DNA of 64,000 nucleotides from Hyphomicrobiales bacterium (GCA_900468805.1 UEIF01000025.1:30727-94726); one strand, 5' to 3'. Numbered from the stretch's first letter, positions 51,743 to 60,724 are shown. Notes: generated by a model not told the origin, from the sequence alone. A program made the numbers and translations.

Positions 51743-52486
51743 TTACGTGACGCCGCCGTCGGCGATGATGGTGCGACCGGTGATCCAGCCCGCCTCCGGC
51801 GATGCAAGGAAGGTGACGATGCCGGCAATGTCATCGGGTTGACCGATGCGAGCGAGCGGCGTCATTGCGAGGATCTGATCGCCTCTTTCAGCCAGGATTC
51901 TGGTCGTCATGTCAGTCTCGATCACGCCGGGCGCAAGCGCATTGACGGTGATCCCCTTCGGTCCGAGTTCCTTGGCGAAGGCATGTGTCAACGTCACTAC
52001 CGCGGCTTTCGAGGCTGAATAGACGGAACTGGCGGGGATCGGCCGATAGGCGAGCGCCGAGGCAAAGTTGACGATGCGCCCGCCAGGGGAAGGCAGATGC
52101 GGAAGCACTGCCTCAGTCATCAGCACGGTTCCCATGATGTTGGTCTCAAGGATGCTGCGAATAAAAGGCGCATCCATCGCGCCGAGCGGACGGTACGTCC
52201 CGACGGCCGCGCAGTTGACGAGCACATCGATCTTGCCGAAGCGCTCGACGGCAGAGGACACCAACGTCTTGATATCGTCTGGATTGGCGACATCCGCCTG
52301 CACCGCGATACAATTGCGGCCGCTGCCCCCCAATTCGTCCGCAAGCCGGTTCGCCGCCTCATGATCGGACCGGTAGCCGGCCACGACATAAGCGCCGAAC
52401 GACGCGAAGCGGCGAGCGATCGCGGCACCGATGCCGCGCGAACCGCCGGTGACAAGCACGACCTTGCCTTCCAATGTTGCGCTCAT
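51743..52486 (-). CDS. Short-chain dehydrogenase/reductase
   Basis: 247 residues of a classical SDR. TGGSRGIGAAIARRF is the cofactor loop, NCAAVG stands in place of NNAG, and the catalytic Ser-Tyr-Lys are in SALAYRPIPASSVYSASKAAVVTL. It ends with the usual PEAGWITGRTIIADGG. A FabG-like NAD(P) reductase or hydroxyl dehydrogenase; the start overlaps the cupin stop by 4 bases, so it acts with the cupin and the importer operon. Confidence 0.9.
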   Translation of the reverse strand: MSATLEGKVVLVTGGSRGIGAAIARRFASFGAYVVAGYRSDHEAANRLADELGGSGRNCIAVQADVANPDDIKTLVSSAVERFGKIDVLVNCAAVGTYRPLGAMDAPFIRSILETNIMGTVLMTEAVLPHLPSPGGRIVNFASALAYRPIPASSVYSASKAAVVTLTHAFAKELGPKGITVNALAPGVIETDMTTRILAERGDQILAMTPLARIGQPDDIAGIVTFLASPEAGWITGRTIIADGGVT

Positions 52487-53406
52487 CGGGCAGCACCGCT
52501 CGGGCCAGGCATCGGATAGTCGTCGGCGTTCAGTACCCAGCCTTGCTTTTCCGAGAAGTCGAACCGTGGCGGCGAGAAAATGTCGACGAGCTGGTTCACA
52601 TTCGCATCCATACCGCGGGAGGTGTGTATCGCCGGCGGAGGGATGACGGTGACTGAGGGGGAGCCGCAGAGTTCATGGTCATCGGCGCGCCAAGCATGGA
52701 GGTTCGGCGTCCATGGCCAGCGGATGTGATGTGTATAGGATCCTTCAAGCGCCAGCGAGCATTGTTCGAAATCGTCATGGTAATGGGGCGAGAGCTTGGC
52801 AATGTCGCGCGGACCCCTCTCCTGCGGCAAGACATTGACCATGAAAGTCGTGCAGCGCCAGATGCGGCCGAAACGGCCCGGCTCGTCCGGCACATCGAGC
52901 GAATAGGTTCGCACCCGGTACCCGTCCTTGGGCTCGGGCCAGGGCTGAAATGGTGGGATGTTCGGGTGATGTGTGGCATAGGCGGCGGCATTGATGCAGG
53001 CCAGTGCCAGATCTTCCGATCGCGACGAGAACATGCGCACCAGGCGCCCGCCTTCCGGCATGACGACCGTGCTGTCGCCCGGCGGCACGAAGGCCAGCGA
53101 ATAACCAGACACCGTTTCCGTCCTGCCCTGCCACGTGATCGTCGCCGACGACTTTGCATCGGGCAGAAGGACGGCGTATTCGTCGACCTGCCCCTTCCGG
53201 CCGAAGGTCGCCCCGGGCCGTGCCTCGCTGTGGGCAATGATGAAATTCTGTCCCCGCCCCAGCCACGTCTTGCCGTTGGAATCGTCCTCCTGCGGTGCCG
53301 TCTCATAGAATTTCAGATATTCTGCCGCGGCGAAATCCGTGGCCGACGGCCCTGTCCTGGCCGTTGCCAGTGACGAGCGGGGATCACTGCTGTTGTACAT
53401 CGGCAT
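52483..53406 (-). CDS. Cupin-fold protein of unknown function
   Basis: 307 residues. Two cupin-like halves can be sensed: an N-terminal one (VDEYAVLLPDAKSSATITWQGRTETVSGYSLAFVPPGDSTVVMP) and a C-terminal one with SPHYHDDFEQCSLALEGSYTHHIRWPW and SVTVIPPPAIHTSRG. The histidines of HYHDDFEQ and the later H suit a metal site. It could be an isomerase, dioxygenase or lyase for the imported compound. It is 24 bp from the LivH-type permease stop and overlaps the SDR gene. No named family is certain. Confidence 0.7.
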   Translation of the reverse strand: MPMYNSSDPRSSLATARTGPSATDFAAAEYLKFYETAPQEDDSNGKTWLGRGQNFIIAHSEARPGATFGRKGQVDEYAVLLPDAKSSATITWQGRTETVSGYSLAFVPPGDSTVVMPEGGRLVRMFSSRSEDLALACINAAAYATHHPNIPPFQPWPEPKDGYRVRTYSLDVPDEPGRFGRIWRCTTFMVNVLPQERGPRDIAKLSPHYHDDFEQCSLALEGSYTHHIRWPWTPNLHAWRADDHELCGSPSVTVIPPPAIHTSRGMDANVNQLVDIFSPPRFDFSEKQGWVLNADDYPMPGPSGAAR

Positions 53407-53430
53407 TTTCCTTTTCCAATCTGATGCCCG

Positions 53431-54327
53431 TCAATGCGATTTCGCACCGGGGCCGTAACCGGCAAATATCCCATTGGGGAAGAGAAGCAGGACGAGGAGG
53501 AGCACGCTGAGCGCCGCGACATTCTTGAAGCCGGCTCCCAGCATGACAATCGCAAGCGCCTGCAGGATGCCGAGCAGAAGGCCACCGGCGAGAGCCCCAC
53601 CTGCCCGCCCGAAGCCGCCGATGATCGCGGCGATGAAACCGTTGACGCCGAAGGGCGTACCGACATTGTAGGCGGTATACTGCGTCGGCGTGACCAGGAT
53701 GCCCGCGATCGCACCCAGCGCGGCGCTCAATGCGAAGGCGACGAGCATCATGCGGGCGACCGGAATGCCGAGCAACTGAGCCGCCTCCCGGTTCTGCGAG
53801 CAGGCACGCAGCGCCCGTCCGGTCCGCGTTCTCGTGAAGAATAGCCATAGGAGTACGACGAGAAGCGCGCCGCACCCGAGGATCCAGAAGAGCTGATAAC
53901 CGATGGCGAGGTCGCCGATTTTCAATGGTCCGCCAGGGGTGAACTCTTCGAACGTGCGCGGACGGTCGCCGAACGTCAAAAGCGTGATGCGTTCGATCAT
54001 GATCTGCGACGCCAGGGTCGCGAGAATGATCGCAAAGAGCGTCGCGCCGCGATGCATCATCGGCCGGACGATCAAAAGCTCCATCGCCATGCCTGACACC
54101 GCAACGAGCGGAATGGTCAAGACGATCGCGAGCACGAGCGGCACTCCGAACTCGCCGAGCAGAACCTGGCAGACCATGCCGCCAAGCATGACGAACACGC
54201 CCTGTGCGAAGTTCACGATGCCGCTTGCATTGTAGATGACGCAGAATCCGATCCCGACGAGACCGTAGATGAGCCCGACCCCGACGCCGTTGACGATGCT
54301 TTGAAGGAATTCGATCATGCTAGGCAT
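53431..54327 (-). CDS. Branched-chain amino-acid-type ABC permease (LivH type)
   Basis: 298 residues from ATG 54327, with GGAG 7 bases before it; an ATG at 54318 is an alternative. It begins IEFLQSIVNGVGVGLIYGLVGIGFCVIYNASGIVNFAQG, the LivH hallmark, and has the cytoplasmic loop RTRTGRALRACSQNREAAQLLGIPVARMMLVAF. The start overlaps the ATPase stop. It is one of two channel subunits of a HAAT-family importer; the actual ligand may be a carboxylate or aromatic acid rather than an amino acid. Confidence 0.92.
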   Translation of the reverse strand: MPSMIEFLQSIVNGVGVGLIYGLVGIGFCVIYNASGIVNFAQGVFVMLGGMVCQVLLGEFGVPLVLAIVLTIPLVAVSGMAMELLIVRPMMHRGATLFAIILATLASQIMIERITLLTFGDRPRTFEEFTPGGPLKIGDLAIGYQLFWILGCGALLVVLLWLFFTRTRTGRALRACSQNREAAQLLGIPVARMMLVAFALSAALGAIAGILVTPTQYTAYNVGTPFGVNGFIAAIIGGFGRAGGALAGGLLLGILQALAIVMLGAGFKNVAALSVLLLVLLLFPNGIFAGYGPGAKSH

Positions 54328-55093
54328 CAGCCATCTCCGTTCCGCCGAGGTAAGCCGCAATGACGTCGGGATGGACCTTGATCTCATCCGGCGTGCCTTC
54401 GGCGATCTTCTTTCCAAAATCGAGGACGACGATGCGTTGCGCGATCTTCATGACGAGGCTCATATCGTGCTCGATGAGGATCACCGTCGTCCCGCCCTGG
54501 TGGATGCGTTTGATGACTTCCGCCAGCGCTTCGGTTTCCTGTGTATTGAGGCCGGCTGCCGGCTCGTCGAGCAACAGAAGCCGCGGTTTTGCCGCGAGCG
54601 CCCGCGCCACCTCGAGCAGCCGCTGCCGGCCATAGGGCAGCTTGTCGGCCTGAAGGTCCGCCTGATTTTCCAGGCCGACGAAGCGCAGGAGTTCGCGCGC
54701 GCCTTCGCTGACGCTCTTCTCCTGCCGGCGCATCCAATCCGGGCGGAACAGGGCGGAGAAAACACCGCCGCGCGTGACCCTGTGGCTGCCGATCTCGACA
54801 TTCTCGGCAACCGTCAGATGCTTGAAAAGCTGGACGAGTTGGTAGGTCCGAACGAGGCCGGCCGATGCGACGCTATGAGAGGAGAGGCCCGTGATCTCCT
54901 TGCCGTCGAAATGGATCGAGCCCGTAGTTGGAGGAAAGAAGCCTGAGATGACGTTGAACAACGTCGTCTTGCCAGCCCCGTTGGGGCCGATCACCGCGAG
55001 CAGTTCTCCCTCCTCAACATCGAAGGAGATGGACTGATTGGCAAGCAGGCCACCGAAACGCTTCGTCTCTTCACGAACGGAAAGCAGTGCCAT
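54320..55093 (-). CDS. Branched-chain amino-acid-type ABC ATPase (LivG type)
   Basis: 257 residues from ATG 55093; the frame is open far upstream, but that part lies over the LivM gene. It has GPNGAGKTT, the LivG insert (GSHRVTRGGVFSALFRPDWMRRQEK), the degenerate signature LPYGRQRLLEVARALAAKP, and LLLLDEPAAGLN. It overlaps the next permease by 8 bases and starts 2 bases past the LivM stop. Confidence 0.92.
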   Translation of the reverse strand: MALLSVREETKRFGGLLANQSISFDVEEGELLAVIGPNGAGKTTLFNVISGFFPPTTGSIHFDGKEITGLSSHSVASAGLVRTYQLVQLFKHLTVAENVEIGSHRVTRGGVFSALFRPDWMRRQEKSVSEGARELLRFVGLENQADLQADKLPYGRQRLLEVARALAAKPRLLLLDEPAAGLNTQETEALAEVIKRIHQGGTTVILIEHDMSLVMKIAQRIVVLDFGKKIAEGTPDEIKVHPDVIAAYLGGTEMADA

Positions 55094-55095
55094 GA

Positions 55096-56082
55096 TCAGG
55101 CTCCTCCTTTGGTCGGCCTGTTTGGCCATTTGAAGAGGACCGACAGGCCAGCCATGCCCCGCGGCGCGAAAATGAGGATCAAGATGAGGATGGCTGTATA
55201 GGCGATGTCCTGCATTTCCTTCAGGCCGCGCAAGGCCTCCGGCAGGACCGAGACGACAATGGCGCCCACGAGCGGACCCCACGTCGTTCCGATGCCGCCG
55301 AGATAGAGCATGGCAAAGCTTTGCACGACCATCGTCGTCCCGAAGACCTCGGGGCTGATAAAGCCGATGAAATGCGAAAACAGCGAGCCGGCCGCGGAGG
55401 CGTAGAGCGCGGCGATGACGAAGGCGATGAGCTTGTAGCGGGCGATGTTGATGCCGAGCGCGGTTGCTGCCTGTTCGCTGCCGGCGATCGCAGCAAGCGC
55501 TCGCCCGAAGCGCGACTGCCGCAGGCGGCTTGCCACGCCGATGCCGAACAGGGCGAGGACGACGAGCGCCACGAGCTGATGTTTGACTGTAAGGAGCTCG
55601 TATCCCGCGATACCGAGGGGCGGCACGCCCGAATAGCCCATATAGCCCTGCGTCAGGCTCGTCCATTCGATGCTGATCTCATAGACGATGAGGCCGAGTG
55701 CGAAGGTCGCCATGGCGAGATAGTGACCGCGCAGGCGCAGCGTCGGGTAACCGACGACAACCGCCGCCACACCCGATATAGCCATCGTCACGAGGAGCGC
55801 CAGAAGCGGTTCCCAGCCATAATCGGTGCATAGGATGGCGCTTCCATAGCCGCCGATGGCGGCAAATGCGCTTTGACCGAACGAGGCCTGGCCCGTGTAG
55901 CCCATGAAGAAATTGAGCCCGGTGCAGAATATCGTGTAGATGAATGCGAAGCCGAGCACGGTGACGATGTAGTCGCTCGACAACAATCCCAGTGCTGCCA
56001 GAACCAGTACGGCAATGACCGGCAGCATCGATGGCCAGCGGCTTGCCGCCGGCTCAATGGAGGTAATAGCGTGCGAGGTCAT
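55096..56082 (-). CDS. Branched-chain amino-acid-type ABC permease (LivM type)
   Basis: 328 residues from ATG 56082 (which overlaps the LivF end by 29 bp). About eight spans; TGLNFFMGYTGQASFGQSAFAAIGGY and GHYLAMATFALGLIVYEIS are family hallmarks, and the loop SRFGRALAAIAGSEQAATALGINIARYKL contacts the ATPase. It ends ILIFAPRGMAGL. It forms the channel with the LivH-type subunit. Confidence 0.92.
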   Translation of the reverse strand: MTSHAITSIEPAASRWPSMLPVIAVLVLAALGLLSSDYIVTVLGFAFIYTIFCTGLNFFMGYTGQASFGQSAFAAIGGYGSAILCTDYGWEPLLALLVTMAISGVAAVVVGYPTLRLRGHYLAMATFALGLIVYEISIEWTSLTQGYMGYSGVPPLGIAGYELLTVKHQLVALVVLALFGIGVASRLRQSRFGRALAAIAGSEQAATALGINIARYKLIAFVIAALYASAAGSLFSHFIGFISPEVFGTTMVVQSFAMLYLGGIGTTWGPLVGAIVVSVLPEALRGLKEMQDIAYTAILILILIFAPRGMAGLSVLFKWPNRPTKGGA

Positions 56083-56782
56083 GATGCGATTTAATCTCAT
56101 CTGTCTTGAGTTCTGCGACGATCGTTCCAAGCGAGATGACATAGACCCGCTGCGCGAGCTTCAGCGCCAAGGGCGCCTTTTGCTCGACGAGCAGAATGCC
56201 AATTCCGCGACGATTGAGTTCGCTAAGGGTGCCGAGAATCTCCGATGCCACCCGCGGTGCGAGACCCAGTGACGGCTCGTCGAGCATGAGGAGTTTCGGC
56301 TTGGCCATGAGGGCACGGCCGATCGCCAGCATCTGCTGTTCACCGCCCGAGAGCGAACCGGCGATCTGTCCCAGCCGTTCGCGCAGACGCGGAAAGAGTT
56401 CAAATACGCTCTCCATCTGCTTGTCCGACTCTCCGGCATGCAGATAGCCGCCGATGACCAGGTTTTCCCGCACGCTCATGAGCGGGAACAGGCCCCTGCC
56501 CTCCTGCACCATGACGATGCCGCGCTGCGCAAGCTTGTGGGTCGATAATCCGCTGACGTCCTCGCCGCGGAAAAATACCGCCCCCTTGCGCACCGTCAGA
56601 CGCGTCAACGCACGCATCAGCGTCGTCTTGCCCGCACCATTCGGCCCGAGAATGGTCACCAGTTCTCCCTCGGAAATATGCATGCTCGTGGGCTTCAAAG
56701 CTTGCACATGTCCGTAGCTGGCGGAGATATCCCTTGCTTCGAGCAGAGGGGTATCCTTCGCGCTGACAGCATCCCCGCTCAT
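56054..56782 (-). CDS. Branched-chain amino-acid-type ABC ATPase (LivF type)
   Basis: 242 residues: GPNGAGKTTLMRALTRL, the signature LSGGEQQMLAIGRALMAKP, LLMLDEPSLGLAPRV, and the LivF phrase GIGILLVEQKAPLALKLAQRVYVI. The start overlaps the binding-protein stop by 4 bases. Acts as a heterodimer with the LivG-type subunit. Confidence 0.92.
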   Translation of the reverse strand: MSGDAVSAKDTPLLEARDISASYGHVQALKPTSMHISEGELVTILGPNGAGKTTLMRALTRLTVRKGAVFFRGEDVSGLSTHKLAQRGIVMVQEGRGLFPLMSVRENLVIGGYLHAGESDKQMESVFELFPRLRERLGQIAGSLSGGEQQMLAIGRALMAKPKLLMLDEPSLGLAPRVASEILGTLSELNRRGIGILLVEQKAPLALKLAQRVYVISLGTIVAELKTDEIKSHHDLARYYLH

Positions 56783-57915
56783 TCGGCAAGCACCAGTTCG
56801 CCGCCAGCATATTTGCCGATCAGGAAGGGGTTCTCCGTGATGCCGACATGCTGATCGTGAGAAAAATTGAACGATGCGTAGGCGCCGGTATAGGACGGCA
56901 CCTTCTCGGTCGCATCGCGCAGCGCCTCGCCATCGGTCGATTTGGCGATCTCCGCCGCCTTTGCCAGCACCATCATGCTATCAAAGGCTCGGGCGCTATT
57001 AGTCGGGTCGCGATCGGGATATTTCGGCGTCCAATATTTGAGGAATGCTTCGACGGCATCCTTGGTCGGACCAGCCTTCAACTGCTTTGGCAATTGCACC
57101 GGAGGCGCCACGAACAGGAAGCGGTCGGACAAGACCTCTCCTGCCTGCTTGAAGATGGAGCCGTCATCGTTGCTGGAAAGCAGCAACATCTTATCCAGGC
57201 CAAGCTGTTTGATGTTCTTGGCCGCGGTCACCGTCGACCCGCCCTGACCGATCTTGACGACCGCCCCTCCTCCGGCTGCGTTGATGCGCCCCAGCTGGAC
57301 TGTCATATCGCTGTCGTCGGCCTTGTAGGTTTCCTGCGCCACGACTTCGAGCCCGTATTCCTTGGCGAGTTCGACGCCAAGATCCTTCATCATCAGAGCA
57401 TAGGGCGTCGGATCGTAAAGAAGCCCGATCTTGCGGATCGATGTCTTTTCCTTGAGGTAGCGATAGCGTGACTCCATCTCATACTTTGGCGGCGCCAGGA
57501 AGCTGAAGGCCCATTCCTGCTCATTGATACGCTTTGGCAGGATCGAGCAAAGATACATCGGCAGCTTCGCCTGCATGACAAAGGAGGCCGCCGCGAAATT
57601 GCCGGCCGATACGCATCCGCTGTCGAAAAGATTGACCTCGTCACTTGAGATCATCTTGCGATAGCCAACAACCGCATCCTGCGGCTGGGAATGATTGTCC
57701 TCGGTGATGATCTCTATTTTCTGACCGAGGATACCGCCCTTTTCATTCAGCACCTCGGCGCCGATGGCAAGCCCGTCGCGCCAGGCGCGATCGATGACCG
57801 CCGCATAGCCGGTCAATCCGACCGACGACCCAATCTTGAACGTATCCTCAGCCTGCACAGGGCCGGACAACATTGTACCGATGGCCAAAGCCAAGCACCA
57901 ATTGCGAACCGTCAC
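56779..57915 (-). CDS. ABC binding protein, LivK/Peripla_BP_6 type
   Basis: 378 residues from GTG 57915, preceded by GGGAGGAGGAAAA; a TTG at 57930 inside this ribosome-binding site is rejected. The signal peptide is WCLALAIGTMLSGPVQA. The mature part starts FKIGSSVGLTGYAAVIDRAWRDGLAIGAEVLNEKGGILGQKIEIITEDNHSQP, the receptor-family pattern. Close relatives bind aromatic acids, amides, or amino acids. First gene of the operon; its promoter region contains an inverted repeat at 57965-57977. It starts about 125 bp from the convergent-side end of iclR. Confidence 0.92.
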   Translation of the reverse strand: MTVRNWCLALAIGTMLSGPVQAEDTFKIGSSVGLTGYAAVIDRAWRDGLAIGAEVLNEKGGILGQKIEIITEDNHSQPQDAVVGYRKMISSDEVNLFDSGCVSAGNFAAASFVMQAKLPMYLCSILPKRINEQEWAFSFLAPPKYEMESRYRYLKEKTSIRKIGLLYDPTPYALMMKDLGVELAKEYGLEVVAQETYKADDSDMTVQLGRINAAGGGAVVKIGQGGSTVTAAKNIKQLGLDKMLLLSSNDDGSIFKQAGEVLSDRFLFVAPPVQLPKQLKAGPTKDAVEAFLKYWTPKYPDRDPTNSARAFDSMMVLAKAAEIAKSTDGEALRDATEKVPSYTGAYASFNFSHDQHVGITENPFLIGKYAGGELVLAE

Positions 57916-57964
57916 TTTTCCTCCTCCCAAGACAAGCCCCGTTCCTCCGGGCGTCCTACTTATT

Positions 57965-57977
57965 GAAACAACGTTTC
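57965..57977. promoter_or_regulatory. Small inverted repeat upstream of the importer operon
   Basis: GAAAC-AAC-GTTTC is a perfect 5-bp inverted repeat, 50 bp before the binding-protein start. It lies in a lower-GC stretch (AAGAATATTTGCAAAC). The position suits an operator, possibly for the adjacent IclR protein, although the sequence differs from the palindrome at 58898-58916. Confidence 0.35.
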
Positions 57978-58041
57978 GCTGATAAGAATATTTGCAAACT
58001 TTTCCTTGTCAAGCCCGCACGGCGTCCATGCGCCGCTGTGA

Positions 58042-58824
58042 TTAGAGATTCGGGCAGCCAAGCGCATGCGAGACGCGCCGTGCGGCCGCCATTGTGCGCT
58101 GCCGCTGATCTTCGGAAGGGATTTCTCCGATGAACTGGATCATGTCGACGACCCCGACGGCGCCGCAGACCGCGCCCGCGGAATCAAAGATCGGCGCAGC
58201 CAGCGTGTTGAGCCCGATGGCGGTCTGATTGGGAGCCGTTGCCCAACCTTGCGCCCTGATCCTTTCCAGCTCGGCGCTCAGGGCCGACGGGCTCATGATC
58301 GTGTGCGGCGTGAAGATCTCAAACTTTCCCCGAAGAACACGACCGCGGAACTCCTCCGAGGCAAAGGCGAGCGCCGCCTTGCCCTGCGCGGAACTGGTAA
58401 AGGTCAAAATAGAACCGGCGCGAACGCCAATTTCTATGGGAGACCGGCCTGGAACCGCTGCCAGCACGCGCATTCCGTCCGGCGTCATCTGAGAGACCAC
58501 AGCCGAATGGCCGAGCGCATCCCTGAGCTCCATCAGCGGGTCGGCAGCCACGTGCGTAAGATCGAGGTTGTCGCTGACCGCCCTGCCGAGCGCAACGAGA
58601 CGCGGGCCGCTCTCATAACGATCCGAACCGCTGGGCTGAACGATATAGCCTTGCTGAACAAGGGTCTGCAGATAGCGATGAATACGGCTCTTCGTGGTTC
58701 CGAGCGCCTGCGCAAGCGTTGTCACCCCGACAGCCTGCCGTTCCTTCGCCAGATATTCGATAATACTCAATGCGAGCTGGACAGCCTGAACACCGTCGCC
58801 ATCCTTGCCTTCCATACGGGGCAT
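58042..58824 (-). CDS. IclR family transcriptional regulator
   Basis: 260 residues from ATG 58824. The winged helix (VQAVQLALSIIEYLAKERQAVGVTTLAQALGTTKSRIHRYLQTLVQQGYIVQPSGSDRYESG) precedes an IclR effector domain (ADPLMELRDALGHSAVVSQMTPDGMRVLAAVPG, RAGSILTFTSSAQGKAALAF, and the AAPIFDSAGAVCGAVGVV segment). IclR proteins sense aromatic acids, glyoxylate and similar compounds. It lies between the two halves of this catabolic region: upstream of the Liv importer (same strand) and divergent from the aldolase operon. Confidence 0.92.
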   Translation of the reverse strand: MPRMEGKDGDGVQAVQLALSIIEYLAKERQAVGVTTLAQALGTTKSRIHRYLQTLVQQGYIVQPSGSDRYESGPRLVALGRAVSDNLDLTHVAADPLMELRDALGHSAVVSQMTPDGMRVLAAVPGRSPIEIGVRAGSILTFTSSAQGKAALAFASEEFRGRVLRGKFEIFTPHTIMSPSALSAELERIRAQGWATAPNQTAIGLNTLAAPIFDSAGAVCGAVGVVDMIQFIGEIPSEDQRQRTMAAARRVSHALGCPNL

Positions 58825-58897
58825 AAGCCCTCCCTCATTCAAATCGCACGCATGGGTCTTGACATACCCCCAGGCCGCAGGTGTACAAACTTTCAAA

Positions 58898-58916
58898 ATC
58901 AGAATGATGTTCTGAT
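58898..58916. promoter_or_regulatory. Candidate IclR operator between iclR and the aldolase operon
   Basis: ATCAGAA (58898-58904) and TTCTGAT (58910-58916) are perfect 7-bp complements around a 5-base spacer. IclR-family operators are typically short palindromes of this size in the regulator-target intergenic region. It is 30 bp before the aldolase start and 75 bp before iclR. Confidence 0.6.
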
Positions 58917-58945
58917 CATCGAAACGATAGGGAGGATTCGAGCTC

Positions 58946-59749
58946 GTGTCAACAGCTCTGCCAACGCGCTTTCGCCAACGGTTTCTCAGCCGGGAGACAC
59001 TTCTCGGTTCGTTCATCAAAACACCGACCACGCACTCTATCGAAATCCTGGGCGGCATGGGATTCGATTTCGTCGTAATCGACGAGGAACATGCGCCATT
59101 CGACCGGGTCACCATCGACAACGGCTTGCTTGCCGCGCGCGCCGTTGGGACGGCCGGAATCGTGCGCGTCGCCGAGCCGACGGCCTCAAAATTGTTGGCC
59201 GTGCTTGACGACGGCGCAGCCGGTGTTCTCGTGCCGCATGTGATGAGCGTCGAGAAGGCCAGAGCAGTCGTGTCGGCCTGCCGCTACAAGGGCGGATCGC
59301 GGGGCTTTTCCAACTCGCCGCGCGCAGGACATTATGGCGCAGTCGGCATGTGGCCGCATGTGGAGGATCAGGACAGGTCGATCACGGTGGTCGCAATGAT
59401 CGAAGATCCCGAGGCTCTGGATGTCATCGACGACATCGTCGCCGTCGACGGCCTGGATGGTGTCTTTGTCGGCCGTGGCGATCTTTGCGTGGCAATGGGT
59501 GCGCAGTCGCCGGCCTCGCCGCAGGTGCAGGCCGCGACGGAAAAGATCGCCAAGGCTGCCATTGCGGCCGGCAAGCCGGTCTGCGTTATGGTCGGGTCAA
59601 TCGCCGAAACTGCGGCGTTCCGCACGCTTGGCATTACGTCCTTCATCGTTTCGTCCGACCAGGGCCTGATGCGGCAGGCGGCAGGACAGGTTCTGACGGA
59701 TTTTCGAGAAATTGCAGAAAGCAGGCTGAAGGCCGGGACTGCGGCTTAA
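58946..59749 (+). CDS. HpcH/HpaI family aldolase
   Basis: 267 residues, starting at GTG 58946 after GGGAGG. It has GSFIKTPTTHSIEILGGMGFDFVVIDEEHAPFD (H49 as catalytic base candidate), RVAEPTASKLLAVLDDGAAGVLVPHV, the metal-binding region MIEDPEALDVIDDI, and FVGRGDLCVAMG. These class II aldolases cleave 2-keto-4-hydroxy acids to pyruvate plus an aldehyde, or condense them. First gene of a rightward operon. Confidence 0.9.
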   Translation: MSTALPTRFRQRFLSRETLLGSFIKTPTTHSIEILGGMGFDFVVIDEEHAPFDRVTIDNGLLAARAVGTAGIVRVAEPTASKLLAVLDDGAAGVLVPHVMSVEKARAVVSACRYKGGSRGFSNSPRAGHYGAVGMWPHVEDQDRSITVVAMIEDPEALDVIDDIVAVDGLDGVFVGRGDLCVAMGAQSPASPQVQAATEKIAKAAIAAGKPVCVMVGSIAETAAFRTLGITSFIVSSDQGLMRQAAGQVLTDFREIAESRLKAGTAA

Positions 59750-59788
59750 CGCATCCCGCTCAGGCTCAATTTGGTGAGGAGAAGAGAC

Positions 59789-60718
59789 ATGCTGGTTGAT
59801 AAGGTTGAACGGGGCTCCAACGGCTCGGGGGACGAAGAAGTCGAGGCATTGCTGAAAGGGGCGGTCGATCTGCACTGCCACAGCGGGCCGGCGGCCATGC
59901 CACGCGTTCTCGATCATCGTGAGGCGATGCAGGACGCCGCTAATGCTGGGTTTCGCGCTCTGCTCTACAAGGACCATTTCTATCTCGGCACACCACATGC
60001 GAAAATCCTGGAGACCATCTATCCCGACACCGGTGTCAAGCTCTTCTCCGGCATCGCGCTCAACAATGCGAGCGGCGGCATCAATCCTTACGCGGTCGAT
60101 CATGCCATCAAGATCGGCGGCAAGATCGTGTGGATGCCGACCCTTGCGGCAGCCAACCATATCCGCAAGGGGCTGACCGAGGCCAAGAGCTTTCCAAAGA
60201 CAGCGCAGAAGATGCTCGATCCGACGCCGCTGACCGCATTGGACGCAAACGGCGAGGTAAGCGACGACGCGAAAAAGGTTCTCGACTTGATCGCTGAAGG
60301 CGACATCATTCTCGCCGGCGGGCATCTTGAGGCGAGCGAGCTCTTCGTGCTGTTCGAAGAGGCCAGGAAGCGCGGCGTCAGGAAGATGCTCGTCAATCAT
60401 CCGACCTATATCGTCGGGTGCTCGGACGAAGATATCAGAGGACTGGTTTCGCTTGGCGCCTATATGGAGCATTCGATCTGCATGTTCATCGACGGATCCG
60501 GCAACCAGTACGAGCCAAGCTATCTGCAGCATCTGATCGAGATCGCGGGCATCGACAGGACCTGCCTGTGCTCCGATCTCGGTCTGCTCGGCGCCCCGCG
60601 TCCGCTCGAAGGCTACCGTCAGATCGTGCGCGCTCTGCTCGACATGCAGTTTTCGCATCAGGATATCCGCACCCTGATCGGCGACAACTCTGCCCGCCTG
60701 CTCAATCTGGCAGCCTGA
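59789..60718 (+). CDS. DUF6282-type metal-dependent hydrolase-like protein
   Basis: 309 residues from ATG 59789 (a TTG at 59771 has no ribosome site; GAGGAGAAGAG precedes the ATG). It resembles an amidohydrolase/PHP barrel: AVDLHCHSGPAAMPR with H29 and H31, LLYKDHFY, GGHLEASELFVLFEEARKRGVRKMLVNHPTY, ICMFIDGS, and LCSDLGLLGAPRP. HxH plus the later histidines and aspartate suit a metal centre. Uncharacterised domain family, to my knowledge; a hydrolase or lactonase role in the pathway is plausible. Confidence 0.75.
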   Translation: MLVDKVERGSNGSGDEEVEALLKGAVDLHCHSGPAAMPRVLDHREAMQDAANAGFRALLYKDHFYLGTPHAKILETIYPDTGVKLFSGIALNNASGGINPYAVDHAIKIGGKIVWMPTLAAANHIRKGLTEAKSFPKTAQKMLDPTPLTALDANGEVSDDAKKVLDLIAEGDIILAGGHLEASELFVLFEEARKRGVRKMLVNHPTYIVGCSDEDIRGLVSLGAYMEHSICMFIDGSGNQYEPSYLQHLIEIAGIDRTCLCSDLGLLGAPRPLEGYRQIVRALLDMQFSHQDIRTLIGDNSARLLNLAA

Positions 60719-60724
60719 GCCATC

